64,000 nucleotides of DNA from Mesorhizobium sp. YIM 152430 (lineage in GTDB: Bacteria; Pseudomonadota; Alphaproteobacteria; Rhizobiales; Rhizobiaceae), in the NCBI RefSeq assembly GCF_029210365.1, contig NZ_JARGES010000020.1, positions 124,001-188,000 on the forward strand, in the 5' to 3' direction. The first letter of the stretch is position 1; the number at the start of each line of letters is the position of its first letter. Both the position numbers and the translations under genes were made by a program. This document shows, in pieces, positions 1 to 7,368 of the stretch. Under the pieces are notes generated by a model that made no database searches, had not been told where the DNA came from, and was given only the letters and a program-made list of their open reading frames with translations.

Positions 1-692
1 AAGATCAGCGTCCGACCTTCCGCTGGATCGGCATCGAACCCCATCAAGGCGCGCTCGAACTCGGGAACGACGGCCGTCAGGACAAAGACGAGAACGCCCA
101 TCGCCGCAACGAGGACGAAAAGCGGATAGGCGAGCGAGGCGGAAATCCGCCGCCGCAGCTCTTCTGAGCGCTTGCGCTCGCGTGCGACGATCGAAAGGGT
201 TTCAGAAAGCCGCCCGTTGGCCTCCGCGATGGCGACCATGCTTACATAGGAAGGCGGGAAGAGCCTGGGATGATGCGCGAGCGCGTCCGCGAAGCGCTCG
301 CCCGAGCGCACCGACGCTGACAGTGCCCGCATCGTGGCGGCAAGCGCGCCTTTCTCGCCCGCCGATGCGATCGTCGTCAGAGCCTTGTCGAGCGTCATGC
401 CCGAGGAGAGAAGAATGGCAAGGTCCTCTGTCGCCACGGTGATCGCCGGCGCGGCAACGGCACGTCGCAAGCCGCTGTCGCGCCTGAGGGGTGCGCTTTC
501 CTCGGTCTCGACGCCAAGTTCGATCGGCATGAGCGCGAGCCGTTCGAGTTCTCCCAGCGCCCTGTCCCGCGTATCGGCTTCGAGCGAGCCCGCGACGATC
601 CGCCCGCCCGCCGCCATGGCCTTGTAGCGATAGAGCTGGCGGCCGGGGGCCGCGCGTCGCCAGGCCGCAGGGTGACGGGCGATCTGGTTCAT
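1..692 (-). CDS. gspF: Type II secretion inner-membrane protein GspF, partial (N-terminal 230 residues)
   Basis: GspF is the polytopic platform protein of the type II secretion machine; it couples the cytoplasmic ATPase GspE to the pseudopilus. The first residues (LYRYKAMAAGGRIVAGSLEA) are the standard cytoplasmic start of the family. A T2SSF domain follows, with the typical EDLAILLSSGMTLDKAL stretch near residues 75-95 and the first membrane helix near residues 188-212. The reading frame is open to the window edge, so the remaining roughly 170 residues lie outside. The ATG at 692 overlaps the stop of the upstream lipoprotein gene as ATGA, so the two are co-transcribed. PilC/TadC-type relatives are possible, but the N-terminus fits GspF best. 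Confidence 0.87.
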   Translation of the reverse strand, partial: MNQIARHPAAWRRAAPGRQLYRYKAMAAGGRIVAGSLEADTRDRALGELERLALMPIELGVETEESAPLRRDSGLRRAVAAPAITVATEDLAILLSSGMTLDKALTTIASAGEKGALAATMRALSASVRSGERFADALAHHPRLFPPSYVSMVAIAEANGRLSETLSIVARERKRSEELRRRISASLAYPLFVLVAAMGVLVFVLTAVVPEFERALMGFDADPAEGRTLI

Positions 693-1108
693 CTTCGTGG
701 AACCCTGCCGAAGACTTCGCGGCACCGCTGCACGTCCCACCAGTCGCGGTCGCCGCGGTGGGTGCGGATGTCGACGATGAATCCGTTGGGCGCGGTCAGG
801 ATCTCGACCCGGCATTCGAGAAGCGGGTTGTAGCCCTGGATGCGGTAGCCCCGCCACCAGGCGGTGTTGCCGATGAGGTCGACCGTACCGCGGTCGCCTG
901 GCTTGTAGCCGCTGTCGCGACCCGAGAACCACAGATAGGCGCGGCCCTCCTTGCCCATGGCATAGGACGAGACCGGACCTCCCCATTCGATGAAGAACGA
1001 TTCGACCGGCGTCCCGATATAGGACGAGCGCAGACGGTTGTTCGTGTCCGCCGAACTGCAGCCGGCAGCCATAGCCAGGACCGCCACGATTACGGTCAGC
1101 CGGCACAT
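689..1108 (-). CDS. Small secreted lipoprotein upstream of gspF
   Basis: A 139-residue protein. The ATG at 1108 is chosen because a perfect AGGAGG lies four bases upstream and because it gives a short lipoprotein signal: a hydrophobic stretch ending in the lipobox LAMAAGC with Cys17 as the lipidation site. Longer starts exist up to 1225 but place an unusual tail before the signal. The mature part is small and rich in Trp, Tyr and Gly (IEWGGPVSSYAMG, AYLWFSG) and has two further cysteines (LLECRV and QRCREV) that could form a disulfide. The WG-PxSxY pattern recalls small SmpA/OmlA-like or pilotin-like lipoproteins. Tight coupling to gspF suggests a pilotin or assembly role, but that is inference; I do not recognise a named family. 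Confidence 0.7.
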   Translation of the reverse strand: MCRLTVIVAVLAMAAGCSSADTNNRLRSSYIGTPVESFFIEWGGPVSSYAMGKEGRAYLWFSGRDSGYKPGDRGTVDLIGNTAWWRGYRIQGYNPLLECRVEILTAPNGFIVDIRTHRGDRDWWDVQRCREVFGRVPRR

Positions 1109-1406
1109 CGTCCCTCCTATCGTCGACATCTTTTGCATGTCATTCCTTTCCAGTTTCGACATCATACGCTTGCCTCTCCCGAACGGAAGCTGATCGCCTA
1201 AATTGATTAGACCAATGGCCCACACCTCGTCGCCATTAGTCGCCTCTAGATGAGACGGTAGTCCTGACAGTTCGTCAGACCTTGGCGACTGTCCTCATCC
1301 TTGAGCAAAGATCAAAATGGGGCACTGGTTTACTTCGCACCCGTCAGTCAAGCCGGGAACTCACCCGTTCTCCCCGATGCGTGCGAATCACATTGCAAGG
1401 GACATC
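1109..1406. promoter_or_regulatory. Divergent intergenic region with a 5-5-5 dyad
   Basis: This 298-base gap separates the minus-strand lipoprotein gene from the plus-strand copper-oxidase operon and must hold both promoters. The clearest element is the dyad CTGAC-AGTTC-GTCAG at 1264-1278, about 130 bases before the oxidase start; it could bind a dimeric regulator. I see no convincing CueR or CopY-type copper site and no other gene. Confidence 0.3.
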
Positions 1407-2741
1407 ATGACAGACCATGCATTGACGCGGCGTGACTGGTTGAAGCTCGGGGGCGCGAGCCTGCTCGCTGCGGGAACCGCAACGGTGCCCAGTGAAGTCT
1501 TCGCTCAATACACCTGTCAGGTTTGCGACGTTCCGGCCGACGCGGCCCCGCCGCAAAAGACTTTCGAGCTCGAAATCGGCGACACCGACGCGCGCCTTGT
1601 CGATGGCGAGCGCGTGAACCTGCTGGCCTTCCGTCTTGCAAGTGCCAATGGCGCGTGGACCGTTCCCGGTCCCGTCCTGCGGGTCACCGAAGGCATGACC
1701 GTGCGCATCAAGATCACCAATCTGCGCAAGGAGATGCACGCCTTCGAGATCACCGGCATTCCTGAGAGCAAGACCGAGGTTGCACCGAACTGCTCGTGCT
1801 GGGTCCAGTTCACGGCGCCCGTCGGCGGCACCTACCTCTATCATGACGCGTTCGGGAACACGCCGCTCTATCGACTGCTCGGCCTTCACGGCGTCCTGGT
1901 CGTCGCGCCGCTCAATGGCGTCACCAAGAAAAATGCGACCAACCCGTATCCAAGCCACACGCCTTACAGTCTCGAGCTTCTGACGGCACCGCAGCGCAAC
2001 AATATCACCAAGCTCTTCAACGCTTTGGGAACGACGGAGCGGTTCCTCGGCGGCCCGGAAGGCAAGTGGGTGCCATGCACCGACGACGAAGACTATTCCC
2101 ATCAGGAGAAGGTCTGGGTGATGCAGGAGATCGATCCGCGCTTCCAGGCGCTGGTCGTGCGCGGCCAGCAACTGTTGTCGGCACCGCAACTCACCGGCGA
2201 CGTCGTCAACAATTTCGTGCCGCGCTATTTCCAGCTCAACAACCGCAGCGGCTTCGACCTCAATAAAGGTGAGGATATCTGTCCTGACAACTATATCGGG
2301 GAGCCGACCTTGATCCGCATGGTCAATGTCGGCATCGCCCATCACTCCCCGCACATCCACGGCAACCACGTATTCCGGCTATCACAGGCTGACCTCGATC
2401 CAGCATCGCCCACTTTCGGTCAGGTCCAGGTCGCGGACAACATCTTCGAGGTCGACACCTGGTCGATGTGGCCTATGGAACGACGCGACATATTGCTGCC
2501 CTTCGAAATCCCACCCGACATCCCCTACAAGCCACTGCTCGCGACCGATCCTCAGGGCATCCAGTTCGACCGGATGGTCGCCCGCCAGGCCAAGGAGCCG
2601 TTCCCGCTCCGCTACGTCGTTCACGATCATGTCGAGATGGCGACGACCGCCGGCGGTGGCAACTATCCGCAGGGCATGGTCACCCACTGGGAGATCATGG
2701 GCGGGCTCGGCGGACGGAAACTGCAGACGGCGCGGCTTTGA
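1407..2741 (+). CDS. Multicopper-oxidase-like protein A (Tat-exported, lacks type 1 Cys)
   Basis: A 444-residue cupredoxin-fold protein. The ATG at 1407 starts a twin-arginine signal (RRDWLKLGG, cleavage probably after EVFA); the longer in-frame start at 1317 has no such logic. The last domain keeps the canonical copper loop HSPHIHG (about residues 313-319), while the loop that is normally HCH reads HDH (about 406-408). The type 1 copper cysteine is therefore missing. The first domain has lost its usual pairs: HxHG became HAFEI and HxH became YHDAF. On its own it is not a complete blue oxidase. The next gene, in the same frame after one stop and 15 bases, carries the missing motifs, so the two probably work as a pair. 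An alternative is a copper-binding scaffold without oxidase activity. Confidence 0.82.
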   Translation: MTDHALTRRDWLKLGGASLLAAGTATVPSEVFAQYTCQVCDVPADAAPPQKTFELEIGDTDARLVDGERVNLLAFRLASANGAWTVPGPVLRVTEGMTVRIKITNLRKEMHAFEITGIPESKTEVAPNCSCWVQFTAPVGGTYLYHDAFGNTPLYRLLGLHGVLVVAPLNGVTKKNATNPYPSHTPYSLELLTAPQRNNITKLFNALGTTERFLGGPEGKWVPCTDDEDYSHQEKVWVMQEIDPRFQALVVRGQQLLSAPQLTGDVVNNFVPRYFQLNNRSGFDLNKGEDICPDNYIGEPTLIRMVNVGIAHHSPHIHGNHVFRLSQADLDPASPTFGQVQVADNIFEVDTWSMWPMERRDILLPFEIPPDIPYKPLLATDPQGIQFDRMVARQAKEPFPLRYVVHDHVEMATTAGGGNYPQGMVTHWEIMGGLGGRKLQTARL

Positions 2742-2756
2742 CGGAAGGCAAGAAAA

Positions 2757-3980
2757 ATGGCTGATGAGCTTACGACAGCGGCCGCATTGACGGCACTCGG
2801 CGGCGCGTTGGTCGCGACCTCGGCAGCATCCGCGCAGACGACGCTACCCCCGCCGGGACCGAAATCGACGGGCACGCCTGGTCCTGGTGAGTATGCCGGC
2901 GGCCAAGTTCGCTTCGATCGCACCGGCATCGGCGCCAACCTCACCTTTGGCAATTTCGGCTGCACCGTCTTCAAGGAAAACGCCAACACGCCCGACTGGA
3001 TGACGGCGAACGTCTATTTCGTGCGCAAGGTGCGCAACATGGACATCCGTATGCCCGACGGACGAGACCTGCGCTGCTGGATCTTCGAGGACACCCTTCG
3101 AACGAGCGGCAAGCGTGAACAATTGCCATCCGCAACGATCCGCGTTCAGGAAGACGACCTCGTCCATGTCAAGCTGGAGTCGAGCAAGGGATCGCATACG
3201 ATCCACCATCACGGCATAGAGCCGACGACCATGAATGACGGCGTCGGACATGTCTCGATGGAGATCACGGGCAGTTATATCTACCAGTGGCAGCCGAAGA
3301 AGGCCGGAACCTATTTCTATCATTGCCACAAGAACACCGTAACTCATTTCGAGATGGGTCTTTATGGGATGCTCATCGTCGATCCGAAGCCGGATGCCCA
3401 GGGTCTTGTCCGCGCCTACGAGGACGGACCGCACTATGATGTCGAGGCGATCTGGGCGCTGGACGACATGGATCCGCGGTGGCACCGCATTACTGACGAC
3501 GACCACGACGTCGGTCTTTGCGGCGACGATTCCGGGCTCAACATCTTCGAGCCGAAATACTTTCTCCTGAGCGGCACGCCATCGCGTCCGGGTGTCAACG
3601 TCACGAAGCAGAAGGTCGTGGCCAATGCTGGCGAGCAGATTCTGATCCGCCTCCTCAACGCCAGCTATTCGCTTCTTGCGGTCACGTTCGAGAGCTTGCG
3701 CGTCCAGATCATCGCGGTCGACGGGCACCCGTTGAACCGCCCCTGGAACCGGCCCGTTACCGTCCCCCCCGGCGAAACGATCTATCTGTCGAGTGCGCAG
3801 CGCTACGACATCATGATCGACACCTCCCTGCCGGCGAACAACAAGAAGAAGTACAAGGGCGTCAACCCGGTCACCTTCGAATTCCAGCACTGGATCACAC
3901 GCAAGCGCCACAACGCTGGCGACCCGCTCTACGATGGCATCGTGCGCACCACGATCGAGTTCCCGGGATGGTCGGCATGA
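2757..3980 (+). CDS. Multicopper-oxidase-like protein B (type 1 copper site in its first cupredoxin domain)
   Basis: A 407-residue two-cupredoxin protein. Domain 1 has HTIHHHG (residues 147-153) and YHCHKNTVTHFEMGLYG (from residue 188), giving Cys190, His197 and Met200 as likely type 1 copper ligands and His pairs for a trinuclear site. The second half has the non-ligand middle-domain look (QRYDIMIDT) and no further copper loop. The N-terminus is hydrophobic and ends in SAASAQ, like the end of a signal peptide, but it has no twin arginine and no positive start. It may ride out with protein A or use an unrecognised signal. The start has GGAAGG nine bases upstream. The stop overlaps the following SCO gene as ATGA. 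Confidence 0.83.
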   Translation: MADELTTAAALTALGGALVATSAASAQTTLPPPGPKSTGTPGPGEYAGGQVRFDRTGIGANLTFGNFGCTVFKENANTPDWMTANVYFVRKVRNMDIRMPDGRDLRCWIFEDTLRTSGKREQLPSATIRVQEDDLVHVKLESSKGSHTIHHHGIEPTTMNDGVGHVSMEITGSYIYQWQPKKAGTYFYHCHKNTVTHFEMGLYGMLIVDPKPDAQGLVRAYEDGPHYDVEAIWALDDMDPRWHRITDDDHDVGLCGDDSGLNIFEPKYFLLSGTPSRPGVNVTKQKVVANAGEQILIRLLNASYSLLAVTFESLRVQIIAVDGHPLNRPWNRPVTVPPGETIYLSSAQRYDIMIDTSLPANNKKKYKGVNPVTFEFQHWITRKRHNAGDPLYDGIVRTTIEFPGWSA

Positions 3981-4651
3981 GACGGATTCGAACGGCTTTC
4001 GTCGCGTTTGCCGCCGCCGTGATATGCGCGGACGCCAGTCCGTCGCTCGCGCATGACCGCACGACCCACGGCAAGCTGATGCACGAGGAAGCGGCGCAGA
4101 TCCGTGTCGATCCCGACTACAAGCCGCCGGACCCCGCAAGTCTCGGCGGAAGCTGGGATCTCGTCGACCACAATGGCAACCTCGTCACCGACAAGAACTT
4201 TCGCGGCAAGTGGATGCTGATCTTCTTCGGCTTCGCCGGTTGCCGCGAGGCATGTCCGGGCGCGCTGATGACGATGGGCGAGGCGATCGACCAACTCGGT
4301 CCTGACGGCAAGGCCATTCAGCCGCTCTTCGTCGATTTCTCGATGGAGGAACCGGATTATCTGGGCCTTGCCCAGTTCGTCTCCAATTTCCATCCGCGAA
4401 TGATCGGCCTGACCGGCGATCGCAAGCAGACCTTCCAGGCCGTCCGCAAGTTCAAGGTGCGCCGCGAATATGCGATGACCAACTTCTCCTCGAAGGAGAC
4501 CGGACCGCGCATCAACCACACAACCTATATCTACGTGATCGATCCGGAGGGCAGAACGCGCGGCTATTTCCACGATTCCCTGCCCGTCGAGGGCTATGTC
4601 GACGAGATTCGCTATCATCTGGCGCGTTACGAGGCGGAAGAACGCCAATGA
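3977..4651 (+). CDS. SCO1/SenC-family copper chaperone, first copy
   Basis: A 224-residue thioredoxin-fold protein with a cleavable signal (ending about ASPSLAHD). SCO proteins deliver copper, or supply thiol chemistry, during assembly of cupredoxin and CuA sites in the periplasm. The copper motif CxxxC is present as GCREACPG, and the third ligand is the histidine in INHTTYIYVID. The CREAC variant differs from the more usual CPxxC of the neighbouring copy. The ATG overlaps the stop of oxidase protein B (ATGA) and its own stop overlaps the second SCO gene, so it is the third gene of the operon. The likely client is the oxidase pair. Confidence 0.88.
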   Translation: MRRIRTAFVAFAAAVICADASPSLAHDRTTHGKLMHEEAAQIRVDPDYKPPDPASLGGSWDLVDHNGNLVTDKNFRGKWMLIFFGFAGCREACPGALMTMGEAIDQLGPDGKAIQPLFVDFSMEEPDYLGLAQFVSNFHPRMIGLTGDRKQTFQAVRKFKVRREYAMTNFSSKETGPRINHTTYIYVIDPEGRTRGYFHDSLPVEGYVDEIRYHLARYEAEERQ

Positions 4652-5232
4652 CGATCCGCAGCCTGTTCGTTTCGGGCGTCGCAGCCGCGCTGCTTGCAAG
4701 CGGTCCGCTCGCGCGCGCCGGCGCCGTCGACGACCATGGCCGGCCGCGCGGCGTCGACCTGGCAACCCTCGGCCGGCTCACGACCCAGGACGGCTCGCCC
4801 TTTGCGACCGCCGCGCTTCGCGGCAAACCGACGATCCTCTTCTTCGGCTACACGCACTGCCCCGAGGTCTGCCCGGCGACGCTTCTCGAAATGACGACCT
4901 ACCTGCGCGAGCTCGGCGAGGAAGCCGATCGCGTCAACGTCATCTTCGTCACCGTCGATCCCGAGCGCGACACGGTCGAGACGCTGGCGCCCTATCTCTC
5001 CAACTTCGACCCGCGCATTGTCGGCCTCACCGGCAGTATCGAGAATGTCGATGCGGTGGTGAAGGCTTTCGGCGCGACGCGCTTCGAAAGCACGACCGGC
5101 GGCGCATATTACAGCGTCAACCATACCGCATCGACGTTCCTGATCGATCGCTATGGCCTCCTTGCGCGCATCGTCGACTATGGCGACGACCGCGAACTGG
5201 CGAAGAGCGCCGCGCGCCTTCTCGCGCAATAG
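4648..5232 (+). CDS. SCO1/SenC-family copper chaperone, second copy
   Basis: A 194-residue SCO protein with a signal peptide (MTIRSLFVSGVAAALLASG). It has the classical copper motif YTHCPEVCP and the distal histidine in VNHTASTFLID, all on a thioredoxin fold (FVTVDPERDTVE is the usual central strand). The start overlaps the previous stop as ATGA. Two adjacent SCO genes with different motif contexts suggest division of labour, for example one copper donor and one thiol reductase, or one chaperone for each oxidase subunit; this is inference. Confidence 0.9.
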   Translation: MTIRSLFVSGVAAALLASGPLARAGAVDDHGRPRGVDLATLGRLTTQDGSPFATAALRGKPTILFFGYTHCPEVCPATLLEMTTYLRELGEEADRVNVIFVTVDPERDTVETLAPYLSNFDPRIVGLTGSIENVDAVVKAFGATRFESTTGGAYYSVNHTASTFLIDRYGLLARIVDYGDDRELAKSAARLLAQ

Positions 5233-5315
5233 CTGCAATCGGCGAGCGCGCGGAGATTGCCGACCGACCCTCTCCACCCTATTCTCGTTTCCTTGGGGGG
5301 CATAGGGAGGAACCG

Positions 5316-5936
5316 ATGAAAACCTTGGCCATAGCCCTCGTCTGCGCAGGCGCCTTCGCGGCAGTTCCCGCTTTCGCACAGGATGGCGACCTCAGCTTCT
5401 TTGTGACCAGCAGTGGACCCGGCGACGGCGCCAATCTTGGCGGCCTCGAAGGCGCCGACGCCCATTGCACCTCGCTTGCCGAAGCGGCCGGCGTGACCGG
5501 CAAGACCTGGGCAGCTTATCTGAGCACGTCCGACGCCAATGCCCGCGACCGCATCGGGGCCGGCCCCTGGGTCAACGCCAGGGGCGAGACAATCGCCGAC
5601 AGCGTCGACGCGCTCCATGGCGACGGCAACGCGATCACCAAGGAGACCGCGCTCGACGAAAGGGGCGAGACGGTCAATGGCCGCGGCGACGAGCCGAACC
5701 GCCACGACATCCTGACGGGGTCGCTGCCCGACGGCACCGCGCATGACGCGACCTGCGAGAATTGGACGGCGAGCGGCGACGGTAGCGCGATGGTCGGTCA
5801 TCACGACCGCATGGGCCTCGACGATTCCGACGCGGCGAAGTCGTGGAATTCCTCGCATCCCTCGCGCGGCTGTGGCCAGGAAGCACTTCGCGGCACCGGC
5901 GGCGATGGCCTGTTCTACTGCTTCGCGGTGGAGTGA
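5316..5936 (+). CDS. Secreted lectin-like / collagen-XV-endostatin-fold protein
   Basis: A 206-residue protein with a clear Sec signal (MKTLAIALVCAGAFAAVPAFAQ) and a strong ribosome site (AGGGAGG, six bases before the ATG). The mature part begins SFFVTSSGPGDGANLGGLEGAD and contains repeated Cys, Trp and Gly positions (AHCTSLAEAAG, TCENWTASG, GCGQEALRG, FYCFAV). This matches the family usually annotated as DUF1554 or lectin-like with an endostatin-type fold. The function is unknown; it probably binds a ligand in the periplasm or at the cell surface. It follows the second SCO gene by 83 bases and precedes a strong terminator, so it is probably the last gene of the copper-oxidase operon. Confidence 0.75.
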   Translation: MKTLAIALVCAGAFAAVPAFAQDGDLSFFVTSSGPGDGANLGGLEGADAHCTSLAEAAGVTGKTWAAYLSTSDANARDRIGAGPWVNARGETIADSVDALHGDGNAITKETALDERGETVNGRGDEPNRHDILTGSLPDGTAHDATCENWTASGDGSAMVGHHDRMGLDDSDAAKSWNSSHPSRGCGQEALRGTGGDGLFYCFAVE

Positions 5937-5965
5937 CCCCGCGCCTAATGATCCGTCAACCAACC

Positions 5966-5999
5966 AAAACCGCCCGGTTTTTTTCCGGGCGGTTTTTGT
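5966..5999. terminator. Bidirectional intrinsic terminator
   Basis: A perfect stem of AAAACCGCCCGG pairs with CCGGGCGGTTTT around a seven-base T loop. It reads as stem plus T-tract on the plus strand and the same on the minus strand. It sits between convergent genes (lectin-like protein ending at 5936 and hlyD ending at 6011) and can serve both. Confidence 0.93.
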
Positions 6000-6010
6000 G
6001 GTTTTGTTTT

Positions 6011-7342
6011 TCATCGTTCCTTGAGAGCTCTTTGGAACTGGTCCGTGATTGGTTTTGCGAGGTAGGAGAGTGCTGTTCTTTGTTGGGTTTGGACGAATGT
6101 TTCGACGGGCATTCCGGGGATGAGGTGTTTTCCGTCGAGTTTGTCGAGTTGGCCGGGATCGAGTTCGATGTCGGCGAGGTAGTAGATGTCGCCGGTTGCG
6201 GGGTCTCGGGTTGTTGCGGGGGAGACGTGGGCGACCTTGGCGGTGAGTTCGGGGGTTGTTCTCTGGTTGAAGGCGGAGAAGCGCAGGCGCGCGGCCTGGC
6301 CTGCGGCGACCTGGTCGATGGCGGCGGGAGCGATTTTGGCTTCGATCTTGAGCCTTGCGTCGAGCGGCACGATGGTGGCGAGGATTTCGGCCGGGCTGAT
6401 GACGCCGCCGATGGTGTTGACGTTGAGTTCGTTGATGGTTCCGGCGATCGGCGCCTTGATGTCGGTGCGCGCGAGACGGTCATTGGCGGCGGTCTGGCGT
6501 TCCTTGAGTTCGGCAAGGCGGGTTTCGACCAGCGAGAGTTCGCGCTGCGCCTCGGTGCGGGCGTTCTCGTCGATGGCGATGATCTGCAGGCGGATCTCGC
6601 TCATGCGCGACCTGGCGCGGGCGATGGCGGCGTCGATCTCGCCGCTTTCGCCCTTGAGGCGGGCGCGGTCGCGGGCGCCGGCCGAGGCGCGCGAGCCTTC
6701 GACGAGGCCCTTGTCGGCAAGCCCCTTGATCTTGACGTATTCGTCCTCGACGAGGACGAGTTCGTCGTCCTTGGCCAGTTGCTGGGACTTCAGGCCGGTG
6801 ATCTCCTCGCCGGTCTGGGCGATGGACAGTTCGAGTTGCTGCTTCTGGCTTTCGCGGTGGGCGCGGTTGCCCGCGAACAGCCGCATCTCGCCCTTGACCA
6901 GCATGGCGACCTTTGCCTCGCCTTGGTCTATGTCGGGCCCGAGGATGAGGGCTCCCTGGCCGTCGCGTTCGGCGATCAGACGGGCGCGGCGCACTGCCAG
7001 TTCATCGATCTGGGTGCGCAGGATCGCAAGTTCCGCCCGGGTCTGGGCGTCCTCGAGGCGGATCAGGATGTCGCCTTCGCGCACATGGTCGCCTTCGCGC
7101 ACGGCGATATCCGAGACGATGCCGCCGTCGCGGTGCTGGATGGTCTTCAGATTCTGATCGACGGCGACGACGCCCTGGGCAATGACGGCGCCCGACAATT
7201 GCGCGGTGGCGGCCCAGCCGCCGGCCCCGCCGATCAGGAGGAGGGCGAGCGCGGCGCCGGTGAGCATCCGCCCGCCCATCTTGTAGCTGGCCGTTCCGGC
7301 CGGGTTGCGGTCCGGCGTGGAGCTCGTCGTCGTGGTTGCCAT
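6011..7342 (-). CDS. HlyD-family type I secretion periplasmic adaptor
   Basis: A 443-residue membrane fusion protein linking an ABC exporter to a TolC-type outer-membrane channel. One membrane helix lies at about residues 26-46, followed by a barrel-sandwich half-motif (VREGDHVREGDILIRLEDAQ), a long coiled-coil hairpin (about 95-290) and the second half-motif with ADIKAPIAG-like residues (RTDIKAPIAGTINEL). The ATG at 7342 is preferred because AAGGAAGAG lies just upstream; a GTG at 7372 overlapping the previous stop is the alternative. It is the last gene of the type I secretion operon. No TolC homologue is visible here, so the channel must be encoded elsewhere. Confidence 0.9.
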   Translation of the reverse strand: MATTTTSSTPDRNPAGTASYKMGGRMLTGAALALLLIGGAGGWAATAQLSGAVIAQGVVAVDQNLKTIQHRDGGIVSDIAVREGDHVREGDILIRLEDAQTRAELAILRTQIDELAVRRARLIAERDGQGALILGPDIDQGEAKVAMLVKGEMRLFAGNRAHRESQKQQLELSIAQTGEEITGLKSQQLAKDDELVLVEDEYVKIKGLADKGLVEGSRASAGARDRARLKGESGEIDAAIARARSRMSEIRLQIIAIDENARTEAQRELSLVETRLAELKERQTAANDRLARTDIKAPIAGTINELNVNTIGGVISPAEILATIVPLDARLKIEAKIAPAAIDQVAAGQAARLRFSAFNQRTTPELTAKVAHVSPATTRDPATGDIYYLADIELDPGQLDKLDGKHLIPGMPVETFVQTQQRTALSYLAKPITDQFQRALKER

Positions 7343-7368
7343 CTGGCTCTTCCTTGTCCTGTTGCCGG

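Noticed and set aside
1317-1406. Longer N-terminus for oxidase protein A
   Set aside because: It would bury the twin-arginine signal 30 residues inside the protein and has no better ribosome site.
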